The notes under the pieces: generated by a model
What the model was told of the DNA's origin: nothing
Seen by the model: only the letters and a program-made list of their open reading frames with translations
The model's database searches: none
NCBI RefSeq assembly: GCF_900128995.1
Contig: NZ_FQUE01000001.1
Coordinates: 248,001-312,000 of the forward strand
Direction of reading: 5' to 3'
Length of the DNA: 64,000 nucleotides
Source of the DNA: Loktanella atrilutea
GTDB lineage: Bacteria; Pseudomonadota; Alphaproteobacteria; Rhodobacterales; Rhodobacteraceae
Shown: positions 8,738-17,979 of the stretch, piece by piece
Layout: every line of letters starts with the position of its first letter
Numbering within the stretch: the stretch's first letter is position 1
Made by a program: the position numbers and the translations under genes

Positions 8738-9796
8738 ATGAAACTCTCGGATTTCGATTTCGACCTGCCCGACGGGCTGATCGCCACCCGCCCCGCGCGC
8801 CCCCGCACCGCGGCGCGGCTGCTGGTGGCGACGCCCGACACGATGACCGATGCCACGGTGTCCGATCTGGGCGACTGGCTGCGCCCCGGCGACCGGCTGG
8901 TCCTGAACGACACCCGCGTCATACCCGCCCGCCTCGACGGTCTACGGCATCGCAGCGGAGAGGCGGGCGAGACCGTCGCGCGGATCGAGGTCACGCTGCT
9001 GCAGCCCACGCCGGAGGGGCACTGGTCGGCCCTGCTGAAACCGCTGAAGAAGGTGCGCGACGGAGAGGAGATCGTCTTTGGCGATGCCCTGCGCGCCACC
9101 GTTACGGGCCGGGCGGAAGGGCAGGCGATCCTGTCCTTCAACCTGACCGGCGACGCCTTCGACGCCACGTTGAACAGCGTCGGCGCGATGCCGCTGCCGC
9201 CCTACATCGCCGCCCTGCGGCCCGCGGACGAGGCCGACCGCACCGACTACCAGACGGCCTGGGCGAAACACACCGGTGCCGTGGCGGCGCCGACCGCGTC
9301 GCTGCACTTCGACGCCGCCCTGCTGGACCGGCTGGCGGCAAAGGGTGTGCAATTCACCCATGTCACCCTGCACGTCGGCGCCGGCACCTTTTTGCCGGTC
9401 AAGGTCGACGACATCGCGGAACACCGGATGCACAGCGAATGGGGGCAGGTGACGCCGCAGGCGGCGGAGGAGATCAACGCGACCCGTGCCGCCGGCGGCC
9501 GCATCATCCCGGTCGGCACCACCGCCCTGCGCCTGATCGAGACGGCGGCGACCGAACGGGGTGTCCAGCCATGGGAAGGACCGACGGATATCTTCATCAC
9601 GCCGGGATTCCGGTTCCGCGCCGCGGACGCGCTGATGACGAATTTCCATTTGCCGAAGTCGACGCTTATGATGCTGGTCAGTGCGCTGATGGGACGGCAA
9701 CGGATACGCGACATTTACGAACATGCGATATCCAGCCGATACCGCTTCTTTTCCTATGGCGATGCCTCGCTTTTGCTGCCACAGGGCGCGGACTAG
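8738..9796 (+). CDS. queA: S-adenosylmethionine:tRNA ribosyltransferase-isomerase
   Basis: 352 residues, full length for QueA. The enzyme transfers and isomerises the ribosyl moiety of SAM to 7-aminomethyl-7-deazaguanine in tRNA, making epoxyqueuosine at wobble position 34. Family blocks visible are [20 protein letters not shown] at the N-terminus, [28 protein letters not shown], the HRMHSEWG motif and [21 protein letters not shown]. No other queuosine gene is in the window. The start follows the AsmA-like stop by 24 bases. Confidence 0.96.
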   Translation: MKLSDFDFDLPDGLIATRPARPRTAARLLVATPDTMTDATVSDLGDWLRPGDRLVLNDTRVIPARLDGLRHRSGEAGETVARIEVTLLQPTPEGHWSALLKPLKKVRDGEEIVFGDALRATVTGRAEGQAILSFNLTGDAFDATLNSVGAMPLPPYIAALRPADEADRTDYQTAWAKHTGAVAAPTASLHFDAALLDRLAAKGVQFTHVTLHVGAGTFLPVKVDDIAEHRMHSEWGQVTPQAAEEINATRAAGGRIIPVGTTALRLIETAATERGVQPWEGPTDIFITPGFRFRAADALMTNFHLPKSTLMMLVSALMGRQRIRDIYEHAISSRYRFFSYGDASLLLPQGAD

Positions 9797-9887
9797 CAAA
9801 GACGACGCGGCGATGTCGTTTTCGATCCTGACGGCGGCCCCCATGCGCCGCTAGACGACCCTGACACGGACCCGAAAGGCCCCTTTG

Positions 9888-11174
9888 ATGATACAGGTTT
9901 TCGGCGCTTCATGGGCACTGTTCCTCGGCATGTTCATGCTGATGATCGGCAACGGCCTGCAGGGCACGCTGCTTGGCCTGCGGGGCGAGCTGGAGGGATT
10001 CACCACGCTGGAACTGTCCGTCGTGATGTCGGGATATTTCGTCGGCTTCCTCTTTGCGTCCAAGATGGCGCCGGAGATGATCCGCCGGGTCGGTCACGTC
10101 CGGGTCTTCGCGGCACTCGGCTCAACCATCTCTGCGGTGCTGATCATGTATCCGGTGCTGGCGGACCCGATCTCATGGACGCTGGGGCGCATCGTGATCG
10201 GATTCTGCTTCTGCGGGGTCTACGTCACGGCGGAAAGCTGGCTGAACGATGCGTCCAGCAACGAAACGCGGGGACAGGCGCTGTCGCTTTACATGATCGT
10301 GCAGATGGCGGGCATCGTGACCGCGCAGTTCATCATCACCCGCGGCGACGTGTCAGGCTTCGTTTTGTTCATCGTGCCGTCGGTGCTGGTGTCTATGGCC
10401 TTCGCGCCGATCCTGCTGTCGATCAAGCCGACGCCGGCTTTCGGTCGCATCAAGCCGATGAAGGTCGTGCAGCTGATCCGCACCTCGCCGCTGGCCGCCG
10501 TGGGCATGTTCCTGCTGGGCGGCGTCTTTTCGGCACAGTTCGGCATGTCCGCTGTCTATGGCGCGCGGGCGGGATTCAGCGTCGGACAGATTTCCGTATT
10601 CGTGTCGTCGATCTATCTGGCGGCGCTGGTGGCGCAGTACCCGATCGGCTGGATTTCCGACCGGCTGGACCGGCGTATCCTGATCATCGCCGTGGCGCTG
10701 GTGGGCGGTCTGGGCAGCCTGCTGGGCGGCTTCTTTCCCGCCTCCTACACCCTTGCCGTCATATCCGGCGCGCTGGTCGGCGGCACGTCGAACCCGATGT
10801 ATGCCCTGCTGATCGCCTATACCAACGACTACCTCGAGAAGGAGGACATGGCCGCCGCCTCGGGTGGGCTGTTGTTCATCAACGGGGTCGGCGCGATCAT
10901 GGGGCCGGTCACGCTGGGCTACATGCTGGATGGCATGGGGCCGCGCGGCTACTGGGTCTTCCTGTCGGTGCTGATGCTGGGTGTCGGCCTTTACGGCATC
11001 TACCGGATGACGCGCCGCAGCCGTGCCGACATGCCGCTGGACACCACGACCTATGCCAACCTGCCGATGACCACGACGCCGGTCGCGGCGCAGTGGGCGC
11101 AGGAGGTCTACAGCGACGCTGCCGAAAGCGATGCGGCGGCGGCTCAGAACGATCCCGCCACCGCTGCGGAATAA
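9888..11174 (+). CDS. MFS transporter, YcaD-like (UMF2) type
   Basis: A 428-residue inner-membrane protein with about 12 TM segments. The ATG at 9888 is chosen over the in-frame TTG just before it. The block TAESWLNDASSNETRGQALS in the TM4-TM5 region and the motif GWISDRLDRRILI after TM8 resemble YcaD-like transporters of unknown substrate. The last 50 or so residues are a hydrophilic tail rich in Ala, Asp and Thr. It lies about 90 bases after queA and about 60 bases before a DUF924 gene on the same strand. Confidence 0.8.
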   Translation: MIQVFGASWALFLGMFMLMIGNGLQGTLLGLRGELEGFTTLELSVVMSGYFVGFLFASKMAPEMIRRVGHVRVFAALGSTISAVLIMYPVLADPISWTLGRIVIGFCFCGVYVTAESWLNDASSNETRGQALSLYMIVQMAGIVTAQFIITRGDVSGFVLFIVPSVLVSMAFAPILLSIKPTPAFGRIKPMKVVQLIRTSPLAAVGMFLLGGVFSAQFGMSAVYGARAGFSVGQISVFVSSIYLAALVAQYPIGWISDRLDRRILIIAVALVGGLGSLLGGFFPASYTLAVISGALVGGTSNPMYALLIAYTNDYLEKEDMAAASGGLLFINGVGAIMGPVTLGYMLDGMGPRGYWVFLSVLMLGVGLYGIYRMTRRSRADMPLDTTTYANLPMTTTPVAAQWAQEVYSDAAESDAAAAQNDPATAAE

Positions 11175-11236
11175 GGCTTGTCAGGGGGCCGGGCCTCTGT
11201 TTTCCTGCATAAAACGGGCTGACCGGAGAGCATGTA

Positions 11237-11818
11237 ATGAGAACCGCACAGGACGTCCTGACCTTCTGGCTCGACGACGTCGCGCCGGCCGACTGGTACC
11301 GGCAGGACGATGCACTTGACCAAAGGATCCGCGAGACCTTTGCGGAAACATGGGAACACGCAGCCGACGGTCACCTCGGCCTCTGGCTTACCTGCCCGAG
11401 CGAGGCGCTGGCCTACATCATCCTGACAGACCAGTTCCCCCGCAACATGTTCCGCGGCAGCGGCGAGGCGTTTTCGACAGATCCGCTGGCGCGGGCCGCG
11501 GCGAAGATGGCGATCGACCGCGACTGGGACCTGCGGATCGACCCGCCGGCGCGGCAGTTCTTCTATCTGCCGCTGATGCATTCGGAAAACCTTGCCGATC
11601 AGGACCGGGCCGTGCGCCTGTTCCATGCCCGGATGCCCGATGATGCCACCGACAATCTGGACCACGCCCGCGCGCATCGCGCGGTGATCCGCAACTTCGG
11701 CCGCTTTCCCCACCGGAACGAGGCGCTGGATCGCCCGACGACAGAGGCAGAGCAGGTCTTCATGCGTGACGGGGGTTACGGGGCCATGCTGCGGCAGGTG
11801 CAGGCCGAAACCGCCTGA
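11237..11818 (+). CDS. DUF924 family protein
   Basis: A 193-residue helical protein recognised by the N-terminal VLTFWLDD, the block AYIILTDQFPRNMFRGSGEAF, the block FFYLPLMHSENLADQDR and the closing IRNFGRFPHRNEALDR. These are the conserved parts of DUF924 (TPR-like fold, biochemical role unknown). It precedes lpd by 75 bases on the same strand; there is no sign that the two act together. Confidence 0.9.
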   Translation: MRTAQDVLTFWLDDVAPADWYRQDDALDQRIRETFAETWEHAADGHLGLWLTCPSEALAYIILTDQFPRNMFRGSGEAFSTDPLARAAAKMAIDRDWDLRIDPPARQFFYLPLMHSENLADQDRAVRLFHARMPDDATDNLDHARAHRAVIRNFGRFPHRNEALDRPTTEAEQVFMRDGGYGAMLRQVQAETA

Positions 11819-11893
11819 TCGGCGCCTCTGGCCATCGGCGGTGGAATGGTTCAGTATTAAACCAGTTTTCAACGGACCCGCAGGAGAAACCTC

Positions 11894-13294
11894 ATGGCCG
11901 CCCAGAACTTCGACGTGATCGTGATCGGCGCGGGACCCGGCGGCTATGTCGCGGCCATCCGTGCCGCCCAGCTGGGACAGAAGGTCGTCATCGTCGAGCG
12001 CGAGCACATGGGCGGCATCTGCCTGAATTGGGGCTGCATCCCGACCAAGGCGCTGCTGCGCTCTTCAGAGGTGTTCCACCTGATGCATCGTGCCAAGGAT
12101 TTCGGCCTGTCGGTGGAGAAGCCCGATTTCGACCTTGCCGCTGTGGTCAAGCGGTCGCGCAACGTGGCGGGGCAGCTGTCGTCCGGCATCGGCCACCTGA
12201 TGAAGAAGAACAAGATCACCACGGTGATGGGCACCGCCCGGATCACCGCCAAGGGCAAGGTGTCGGTCAAGACTGACAAGGGCACAGAGGAGCTGACGGC
12301 CAAGAACATCGTTCTGGCCACCGGTGCCCGCGCCCGCAACCTGCCGGGGCTGGAAGCGGACGGCGATCTGGTCTGGGCCTACAAGGACGCGCTGAAGGCG
12401 TCGCGCATGCCCAAGGACCTGCTGGTCATCGGCTCCGGCGCCATCGGCATCGAATTCGCCAGCTTCTTCAACACGATGGGCGCCAAGACCACGGTGGTCG
12501 AGGTGATGGACCGGATCCTGCCCGTCGAGGACGCCGAGATTTCCGCCTTCGCCAAGAAGCAGTTCGTCAAGCAGGGCATGACGATCATGGAAAAGGCCGT
12601 CGTCAAGCAACTGGACCGCGACCCCAAGGCCGGCAAGGTCACCGCGCATATCGAGGCGAACGGCAAGGTCGAGACGAAGGTCTTCGACACCGTCATCTCT
12701 GCCGTGGGCATCGTCGGCAACGTCGAGGATCTGGGGCTGGAAGAACTGGGCGTGAAGATCGACCGCACCCACGTCATCACCGATGAGTACTGCCACACCG
12801 GGGTCGAGGGGCTGTATGCCATCGGCGACATCGCCGGTGCGCCCTGGCTGGCGCACAAGGCCAGCCACGAAGGCGTCATGGTGGCTGAACTGATCGCCGG
12901 CAAGCATCCCCACCCGGTCAAGCCCGAAAGCATCGCCGGCTGCACCTACTGTTATCCGCAGGTCGCATCTGTCGGTTATTCCGAAGCGAAGGCCAAGGAA
13001 CTGGGCTACGACGTCAAGGTCGGCAAGTTTCCCTTCATCGGCAACGGCAAGGCCATCGCGCTGGGCGAACCCGAAGGCATGATCAAGACCGTCTTCGACG
13101 CCAAGACCGGCGAACTCCTCGGCGCCCACATGGTCGGCGCTGAAGTGACCGAGCTGATTCAGGGCTACATCGTCGGCCGCCAGCTCGAGACGACGGAAGA
13201 AGACCTGATGAACACCGTCTTCCCGCATCCGACCCTGTCGGAGATGATGCACGAAAGCGTGCTCGACGCCTACGACCGCGTAATCCACATGTAA
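11894..13294 (+). CDS. lpdA: Dihydrolipoyl dehydrogenase
   Basis: 466 residues. This flavoprotein (E3) reoxidises dihydrolipoamide of 2-oxo acid dehydrogenase complexes or the glycine cleavage system with NAD. It shows the FAD-binding VIVIGAGPGGYVAAIRAAQL, the redox pair in GGICLNWGCIPTKALLR (Cys43 and Cys48), the NAD-binding VIGSGAIGIEFASFF and the C-terminal catalytic HPTLSEMMHE. A good ribosome site (GCAGGAGA) precedes the ATG. No E1 or E2 genes are adjacent, so this is either a shared or a second E3; the PTKALLR form is common in pyruvate dehydrogenase E3 proteins of alphaproteobacteria. Confidence 0.95.
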   Translation: MAAQNFDVIVIGAGPGGYVAAIRAAQLGQKVVIVEREHMGGICLNWGCIPTKALLRSSEVFHLMHRAKDFGLSVEKPDFDLAAVVKRSRNVAGQLSSGIGHLMKKNKITTVMGTARITAKGKVSVKTDKGTEELTAKNIVLATGARARNLPGLEADGDLVWAYKDALKASRMPKDLLVIGSGAIGIEFASFFNTMGAKTTVVEVMDRILPVEDAEISAFAKKQFVKQGMTIMEKAVVKQLDRDPKAGKVTAHIEANGKVETKVFDTVISAVGIVGNVEDLGLEELGVKIDRTHVITDEYCHTGVEGLYAIGDIAGAPWLAHKASHEGVMVAELIAGKHPHPVKPESIAGCTYCYPQVASVGYSEAKAKELGYDVKVGKFPFIGNGKAIALGEPEGMIKTVFDAKTGELLGAHMVGAEVTELIQGYIVGRQLETTEEDLMNTVFPHPTLSEMMHESVLDAYDRVIHM

Positions 13295-13323
13295 GCGGGC
13301 ACATGTAGGCGGCAGCCGCCCCG

Positions 13324-13797
13324 TCAGTCGGACGCGGGCGGCGGCAGTTTCAGACTGTCGATCAGCTGCTGCGGCGTATCCCGAAAGGTGAAATTGCCCT
13401 CGAAGACGCGCCAGATCGCGGCCTCGCGGCGCAGGCGGATGATCGCGATCGTCCGCTGCGGCAGCAGCCGCGTGCCCACGAGGTAACGGCTTTCGTAGCT
13501 TGCGGTGATCTCGTCATCGGTGGTGTAGGTCGCGCCGGTGCAGTGCTGATCGAAGTCGGTGACCTGATTCACGGTTATGTAGCTGCGCAATGCCCTGTAG
13601 ATCGCCTGCAGATGCGAAGAATCGTTGATCATGATGATGTCAGGCAACAGCTGCATCGTATAGGGCAGGGAAAGACCGTCGGTGAAGGTCGCATCGTCAT
13701 CGACGAGAAGTGCGGCAGAAACGCGGTTGAGCACGTCTTGAGTGACGGCGACTGGATCGGGATGTGAGTTATTCATCTTGGGATATGAATTATTCAT
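13324..13797 (-). CDS. Hypothetical protein, possibly NTF2/SnoaL-like
   Basis: About 157 residues from the ATG at 13797. The frame is open to another ATG at 13845, and a further ATG lies at 13776. The protein reads as a mixed alpha/beta domain (SLPYTMQLLPDIIMINDSS, TARYESR-like beta stretches, WRVFEGNFTFRDTP), which suggests an NTF2-like fold, but I do not recognise the family. A 21-base tandem duplication at the start makes the first residues repeat (MNNSYPK, MNNSHPD). No clear Shine-Dalgarno sequence separates the candidate starts. It converges on lpd and is divergent from uvrA. Confidence 0.6.
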   Translation of the reverse strand: MNNSYPKMNNSHPDPVAVTQDVLNRVSAALLVDDDATFTDGLSLPYTMQLLPDIIMINDSSHLQAIYRALRSYITVNQVTDFDQHCTGATYTTDDEITASYESRYLVGTRLLPQRTIAIIRLRREAAIWRVFEGNFTFRDTPQQLIDSLKLPPPASD

Positions 13798-13800
13798 CTG
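13759..13800. repeat. 21-bp tandem duplication over the start codons
   Basis: Two adjacent 21-base units (13759-13779 and 13780-13800) match at 18 of 21 positions. Read on the minus strand, each carries an ATG and codes for M-N-N-S-(Y/H)-P-(K/D), so the duplication doubled the possible start codon of the hypothetical gene. Confidence 0.8.
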
Positions 13801-13952
13801 ATATGATCTAAGCAGAGTTCTCGGGGCATACGAGGCCTTTCGCACAAGTCATCAACTTAAGTTTGCTCGCCTTTGCCAAATCGTTGCCGATGATGGCGAT
13901 GGCATGCTGACATGCCGCGAAATTCCGCGCGGCCGCAGCGATTTGCGCGCAG

Positions 13953-13967
13953 GTTCATCTTCTGTTC
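13953..13967 (+). promoter_or_regulatory. LexA (SOS) box upstream of uvrA
   Basis: GTTC-ATCTTCT-GTTC is an exact match to the alphaproteobacterial LexA operator GTTC-N7-GTTC, 70 bases before the uvrA ATG. uvrA is a classic SOS gene and lexA itself is in this window with a matching box, so DNA-damage control of uvrA is well supported. Confidence 0.88.
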
Positions 13968-14037
13968 ACGTTTCGGGGTGGCGAAATCCGCGCAGGTCGC
14001 TATCTGATGGCAATGACATGCCTATGGGGGGGCAAGA

Positions 14038-16929
14038 ATGGCCGAGCTGAAGAACATCGAAGTCCGCGGTGCGCGCGAACATAACCTCAAGAACATCGAC
14101 GTGGATATTCCGCGCGATCAGCTTGTGGTCATCACCGGACTATCGGGGTCCGGCAAGTCGAGCCTCGCCTTCGATACGATCTATGCGGAAGGCCAGCGCC
14201 GCTATGTCGAATCCCTGTCGGCCTATGCGCGCCAGTTCCTCGACATGATGGAAAAGCCCGATGTGGATCACATCAGCGGCCTGTCGCCCGCCATCTCCAT
14301 CGAGCAGAAGACGACCTCCAAGAACCCCCGGTCCACCGTCGGCACGATCACCGAGATCTACGACTACCTGCGCCTTCTCTTCGCCCGCGCCGGCACGCCC
14401 TATTCCCCCGCCACCGGCTTGCCGATCGAGGCGCAGCAGGTGCAGGACATGGTCGATCGCGTCATGGCGATGGAGGAGGGGACGCGCGGCTACCTGCTGG
14501 CCCCCATCATCCGTGACCGCAAGGGCGAGTATCGGAAAGAGTTCCTCGACCTGCGCAAGCAGGGCTTCCAGCGGGTGAAGGTCGACGGCCAGTTCTACGA
14601 GTTGGACGAGCCGCCGACGCTCGACAAGAAGTTCCGCCACGACATCGACGTCGTCGTGGACCGGATCGTCGTGCGCGAGGGGCTGGAGACGCGGCTGGCG
14701 GATTCGTTCCGCACCGCGCTCGATCTGGCGAACGGCATCACCGTGCTGGAAATCGCCGCCCCGGCTGGCGAGGACGGGGCAGATGCGGCAGAGCCGGAGC
14801 GGATCACATTCAGCGAAAACTTCGCCTGCCCGGTCAGCGGTTTCACCATCCCCGAGATCGAGCCACGCCTGTTTTCCTTCAACGCCCCCGTCGGCGCTTG
14901 CCCGGCCTGCGACGGTCTGGGGGTGGAGTTGTTCTTCGACGAACAACTTGTCGTGCCCGACGTCACGCTGAAGATCGCGGACGGCGCCCTGGCGCCCTGG
15001 CGCAAGGGCAAGTCCCCTTATTTCCTGCAGACCATCGAGGCGATCGCCAAGCACTACGGCTTTCCCAAGAACGCCCGCTGGAAGGACCTCGACCCCAAGG
15101 TGCAGGAGGTGTTTCTGCGCGGGTCCGGCAAGGAAGAGATCAAGTTCCGCTACGACGAGGGCGGCCGGGTCTATCAGGTGAGTCGCCCCTTCGAGGGCGT
15201 GATTCCGAATATGGAACGCCGCTACCGTGAAACCGACAGCAACTGGATCCGCGAGGAATTCGAGCAGTATCAGAACAACCGACCCTGCGGCGTCTGTCAC
15301 GGCTTTCGCCTGCGCGAAGAGGCGCTGGCGGTGAAGATCGGCAAGGGCAAGGACCTGCTGCACATCGGTCACGTCGTGCAGATGTCGATTGCAGAAGCCT
15401 ATGACTGGTGCCGCGCGGTGCCGGACCAGCTGAGCAAGCAGAAGAACGAGATCGCCCGCGCGATCCTCAAGGAAATTCGCGAACGGCTGGGCTTTCTGAA
15501 CAATGTCGGCCTGAACTACCTGACGATGGCGCGCAACGCGGGCACACTGTCTGGCGGGGAAAGCCAGCGCATCAGGCTGGCCAGCCAGATCGGCTCTGGT
15601 TTGCAGGGCGTGCTGTATGTGCTGGACGAGCCGTCCATCGGGTTGCACCAGCGCGACAACGACCGTCTGCTGACCACGCTGAAGAACCTGCGCGATCAGG
15701 GCAACACCGTGATCGTCGTGGAACACGACGAGGAGGCGATCCGCGAGGCGGACTACGTCTTTGACATCGGCCCGGGTGCGGGCGTCCACGGCGGCAGCGT
15801 CGTGGCAAAGGGCACCCCGGCCGAGATCATGGCCGACGACAATTCGATCACCGGGCAATACCTGACGGGCAAGAGAGAGATCTCGATCCCGCCGTTGCGC
15901 CGCAAGGGCAACGGCAAGAAACTGACGGTCGTGAAGGCGACCGGCAACAACCTGCACGAGGTGACCGCCGATTTTCCGTTGGGCAAGTTCGTCTGCGTGA
16001 CTGGCGTGTCCGGCGGCGGCAAGTCCACGCTGACCATCGAGACGCTGTTCAAGAATGCCGCGATGAAGCTGAACGGCGCACGGCAGGCGCCCGCGCCTTG
16101 CGAAACCATCAAGGGGTTCGAACACCTCGACAAGGTCATCGACATCGACCAGCGGCCCATCGGGCGCACGCCACGGTCGAACCCCGCGACCTACACCGGG
16201 GCCTTTACCCCGATCCGCGACTGGTTCGCCGGCCTGCCGGAAGCGAAGACCCGCGGCTACAAGCCCGGTCGCTTTTCCTTCAACGTGAAGGGCGGGCGGT
16301 GCGAGGCGTGTCAGGGCGATGGGGTCATCAAGATCGAGATGCACTTCCTGCCCGACGTCTACGTCACCTGCGAGACCTGCAAGGGTGCGCGTTACAACCG
16401 CGAGACGCTGGAGGTGAAGTTCAAGGGCAAGAGCATCGCCGACGTGCTGGACATGACGGTCGAGGATGCGCAGGACTTCTTCTCTGCCGTGCCGTCGATC
16501 CGCAGCAAGATGGATGCGCTGGTGCGCGTCGGCCTCGGTTACATCAAGGTCGGCCAACAGGCGACGACGCTGTCGGGCGGCGAGGCGCAGCGGGTGAAGC
16601 TCAGCAAGGAACTGGCGCGGCAGTCGACGGGCCGCACGCTCTACATCCTCGACGAGCCGACGACGGGCCTGCATTTCGAGGACGTGCGCAAGCTGCTGGA
16701 GGTGCTTCACGAATTGGTGGAGCAGGGGAATTCGGTCGTGGTGATCGAACACAACCTCGACGTCATCAAGACGGCGGACCACCTGATCGACATCGGTCCC
16801 GAAGGCGGTGACGGCGGCGGGCGCATCGTGGCCGAAGGCACGCCGGAAGAGGTGGCAGAGATCGAGGCCAGCCATACCGGCCGCTACCTCAAGCCGATGC
16901 TGAATCCCAAGCGCGTCGCGGCAGAGTAG
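14038..16929 (+). CDS. uvrA: Excinuclease ABC subunit A
   Basis: 963 residues, normal UvrA length. It is the DNA-damage sensor of nucleotide excision repair, a double ABC ATPase that loads UvrB. The first Walker A is [13 protein letters not shown] (about residue 32) and the second [13 protein letters not shown]. The signatures [12 protein letters not shown] and [15 protein letters not shown] and the Walker B regions with LDEPS and LDEPT are intact. The second zinc finger is complete (CEACQGDG and [10 protein letters not shown]); the first reads CPVS then CPAC, so one of its four usual Cys is Ser. Transcription is probably LexA-controlled through the box at 13953. Confidence 0.98.
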   Translation: MAELKNIEVRGAREHNLKNIDVDIPRDQLVVITGLSGSGKSSLAFDTIYAEGQRRYVESLSAYARQFLDMMEKPDVDHISGLSPAISIEQKTTSKNPRSTVGTITEIYDYLRLLFARAGTPYSPATGLPIEAQQVQDMVDRVMAMEEGTRGYLLAPIIRDRKGEYRKEFLDLRKQGFQRVKVDGQFYELDEPPTLDKKFRHDIDVVVDRIVVREGLETRLADSFRTALDLANGITVLEIAAPAGEDGADAAEPERITFSENFACPVSGFTIPEIEPRLFSFNAPVGACPACDGLGVELFFDEQLVVPDVTLKIADGALAPWRKGKSPYFLQTIEAIAKHYGFPKNARWKDLDPKVQEVFLRGSGKEEIKFRYDEGGRVYQVSRPFEGVIPNMERRYRETDSNWIREEFEQYQNNRPCGVCHGFRLREEALAVKIGKGKDLLHIGHVVQMSIAEAYDWCRAVPDQLSKQKNEIARAILKEIRERLGFLNNVGLNYLTMARNAGTLSGGESQRIRLASQIGSGLQGVLYVLDEPSIGLHQRDNDRLLTTLKNLRDQGNTVIVVEHDEEAIREADYVFDIGPGAGVHGGSVVAKGTPAEIMADDNSITGQYLTGKREISIPPLRRKGNGKKLTVVKATGNNLHEVTADFPLGKFVCVTGVSGGGKSTLTIETLFKNAAMKLNGARQAPAPCETIKGFEHLDKVIDIDQRPIGRTPRSNPATYTGAFTPIRDWFAGLPEAKTRGYKPGRFSFNVKGGRCEACQGDGVIKIEMHFLPDVYVTCETCKGARYNRETLEVKFKGKSIADVLDMTVEDAQDFFSAVPSIRSKMDALVRVGLGYIKVGQQATTLSGGEAQRVKLSKELARQSTGRTLYILDEPTTGLHFEDVRKLLEVLHELVEQGNSVVVIEHNLDVIKTADHLIDIGPEGGDGGGRIVAEGTPEEVAEIEASHTGRYLKPMLNPKRVAAE

Positions 16930-16941
16930 GGATTTCGGCTG

Positions 16942-16958
16942 CACCGGATCTTCCGGTG
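16942..16958 (+). terminator. Hairpin after uvrA
   Basis: CACCGGA-TCT-TCCGGTG is a perfect 7-base-pair stem with a 3-base loop, 13 bases after the uvrA stop. No clear T tract follows, so termination activity is uncertain. Confidence 0.4.
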
Positions 16959-17017
16959 GAAGTTTATCCGGTCGGATGAATGGGATACGCGTCGATCTTG
17001 ACGCGCATCCCCTGCGT

Positions 17018-17899
17018 TCAGACCGCGCCGAGGATACGGATCAGCTGCAGCAGATCGTAGGACTGGTCCGGTAGCGCGATGACCTGATTGTCGAGGACCG
17101 AATAGTTCTGGCCCGTCGCAAGGGCCGGCAGGCCATACCGCGCGATCAACTGGTCCTGCGTCAGGGCGGCATCGGGCACGATCGACACGTTCTGGGCCAG
17201 CGTCGGACGATCCGCGAGGCTGTTCAGCGTCTGCAATCGGTCGTAGTCCGCGGCATTCAGCTGCACCGGACGCCCGTCGATGATGGCGTAGCGATACCCC
17301 TCCGGAGCGGGGTCGAGGCCGAAGAGGTCGGTGATCCTCTCCTGCGTCAGGTCCAGCGGCACCTGCGTTTCGACGGGCGGAAGATCGACGAAGCGGTCGT
17401 CGAGCAGGCCCCGCAGGGCGTCGGGGTCGTAGCTGGCCCAATCATCGAAGCCGACGCCCTTCTTTGCCAGCCCCGGCGGCACGCAGGGTGGATCCTTCTT
17501 GGCCAGACCCGGCGGACAGTTCGCGATCTCTCTCAGGTCGTCGTCGGTGATCGTGGCGAAATTCACGTCGGGCGTCAGGTAGATAACGCCATTTGCGGCC
17601 GTCAGGCCGGTCACGGTGCGCAACAGGCCCTGCACCGCCTCGTCCCGTTCCACCGTCCGGCGACCGTTGCCACGGCCTGCATTCGCGTCGCGCTGGGGAT
17701 CGTGCTTGTTGCCGCCCTTTTTGCCGTTCCCATTGCCGTTGCCGTTGCCGTGACCATTCCCGTGCCCGTTCCCATGGCTTTGGGCGACGTGTTTCTTGCC
17801 GTTGCCGTTGCCGTTCCCATGGCCCTTGCCTTGGGCCGCGGCTGTAAGGGGCAGGGTGCTCAGGGCCGCGATGGCGGCGAAAGTGATCAATGATTTCAT
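17018..17899 (-). CDS. Secreted His/Gly/Asn-rich protein with PPGLAKK motifs, RcnB-like tail
   Basis: About 293 residues. A clear signal peptide (LITFAAIAALSTLPLTAAAQ) is followed by a low-complexity region of HGNG, GNGNG and lysine clusters (about 25-70). A pair of Cys-linked repeats follows, CPPGLAKKDPPC then VPPGLAKKG. The C-terminal half holds two similar units around GYRYAIIDGRPVQL and QNYSVLDNQVIAL, reminiscent of the RcnB-like domain of periplasmic metal-response proteins. The ATG at 17899 is preferred because GGA lies nine bases upstream; an ATG three codons earlier is possible. Function is unknown; metal or polyanion binding by the His/Lys-rich part is only a guess. Confidence 0.65.
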   Translation of the reverse strand: MKSLITFAAIAALSTLPLTAAAQGKGHGNGNGNGKKHVAQSHGNGHGNGHGNGNGNGNGKKGGNKHDPQRDANAGRGNGRRTVERDEAVQGLLRTVTGLTAANGVIYLTPDVNFATITDDDLREIANCPPGLAKKDPPCVPPGLAKKGVGFDDWASYDPDALRGLLDDRFVDLPPVETQVPLDLTQERITDLFGLDPAPEGYRYAIIDGRPVQLNAADYDRLQTLNSLADRPTLAQNVSIVPDAALTQDQLIARYGLPALATGQNYSVLDNQVIALPDQSYDLLQLIRILGAV

Positions 17900-17936
17900 G
17901 GCGTTCATTCCGCTGTAAGAGTTACGGACAAACGTC

Positions 17937-17961
17937 GGCCCGGAATGCGCTGTTCCGGGCC
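17937..17961 (-). terminator. Terminator of the mmsB operon
   Basis: GGCCCGGAA, a 7-base loop, then TTCCGGGCC form a perfect 9-base-pair stem 19 bases after the mmsB stop. Read on the minus strand it is followed by a short T-rich stretch (GACGTTTG). It separates the valine genes from the secreted-protein gene on the same strand. Confidence 0.5.
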
Positions 17962-17979
17962 GGAACCACCGATCGGCGG

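Noticed and set aside
11856-11871. TTAA-N7-TTCA upstream of lpd as a CtrA site
   Set aside because: One mismatch in a half-site and no cell-cycle or GTA link for lpd; probably chance.
13308-13320. GGCGGC-A-GCCGCC between lpd and the hypothetical gene as a terminator
   Set aside because: The stem is short with a one-base loop and no T tract; too weak to annotate.
14140-16944. 934-codon minus-strand frame opposite uvrA
   Set aside because: Antisense shadow of a certain uvrA gene with His/Asp/Leu-biased composition.
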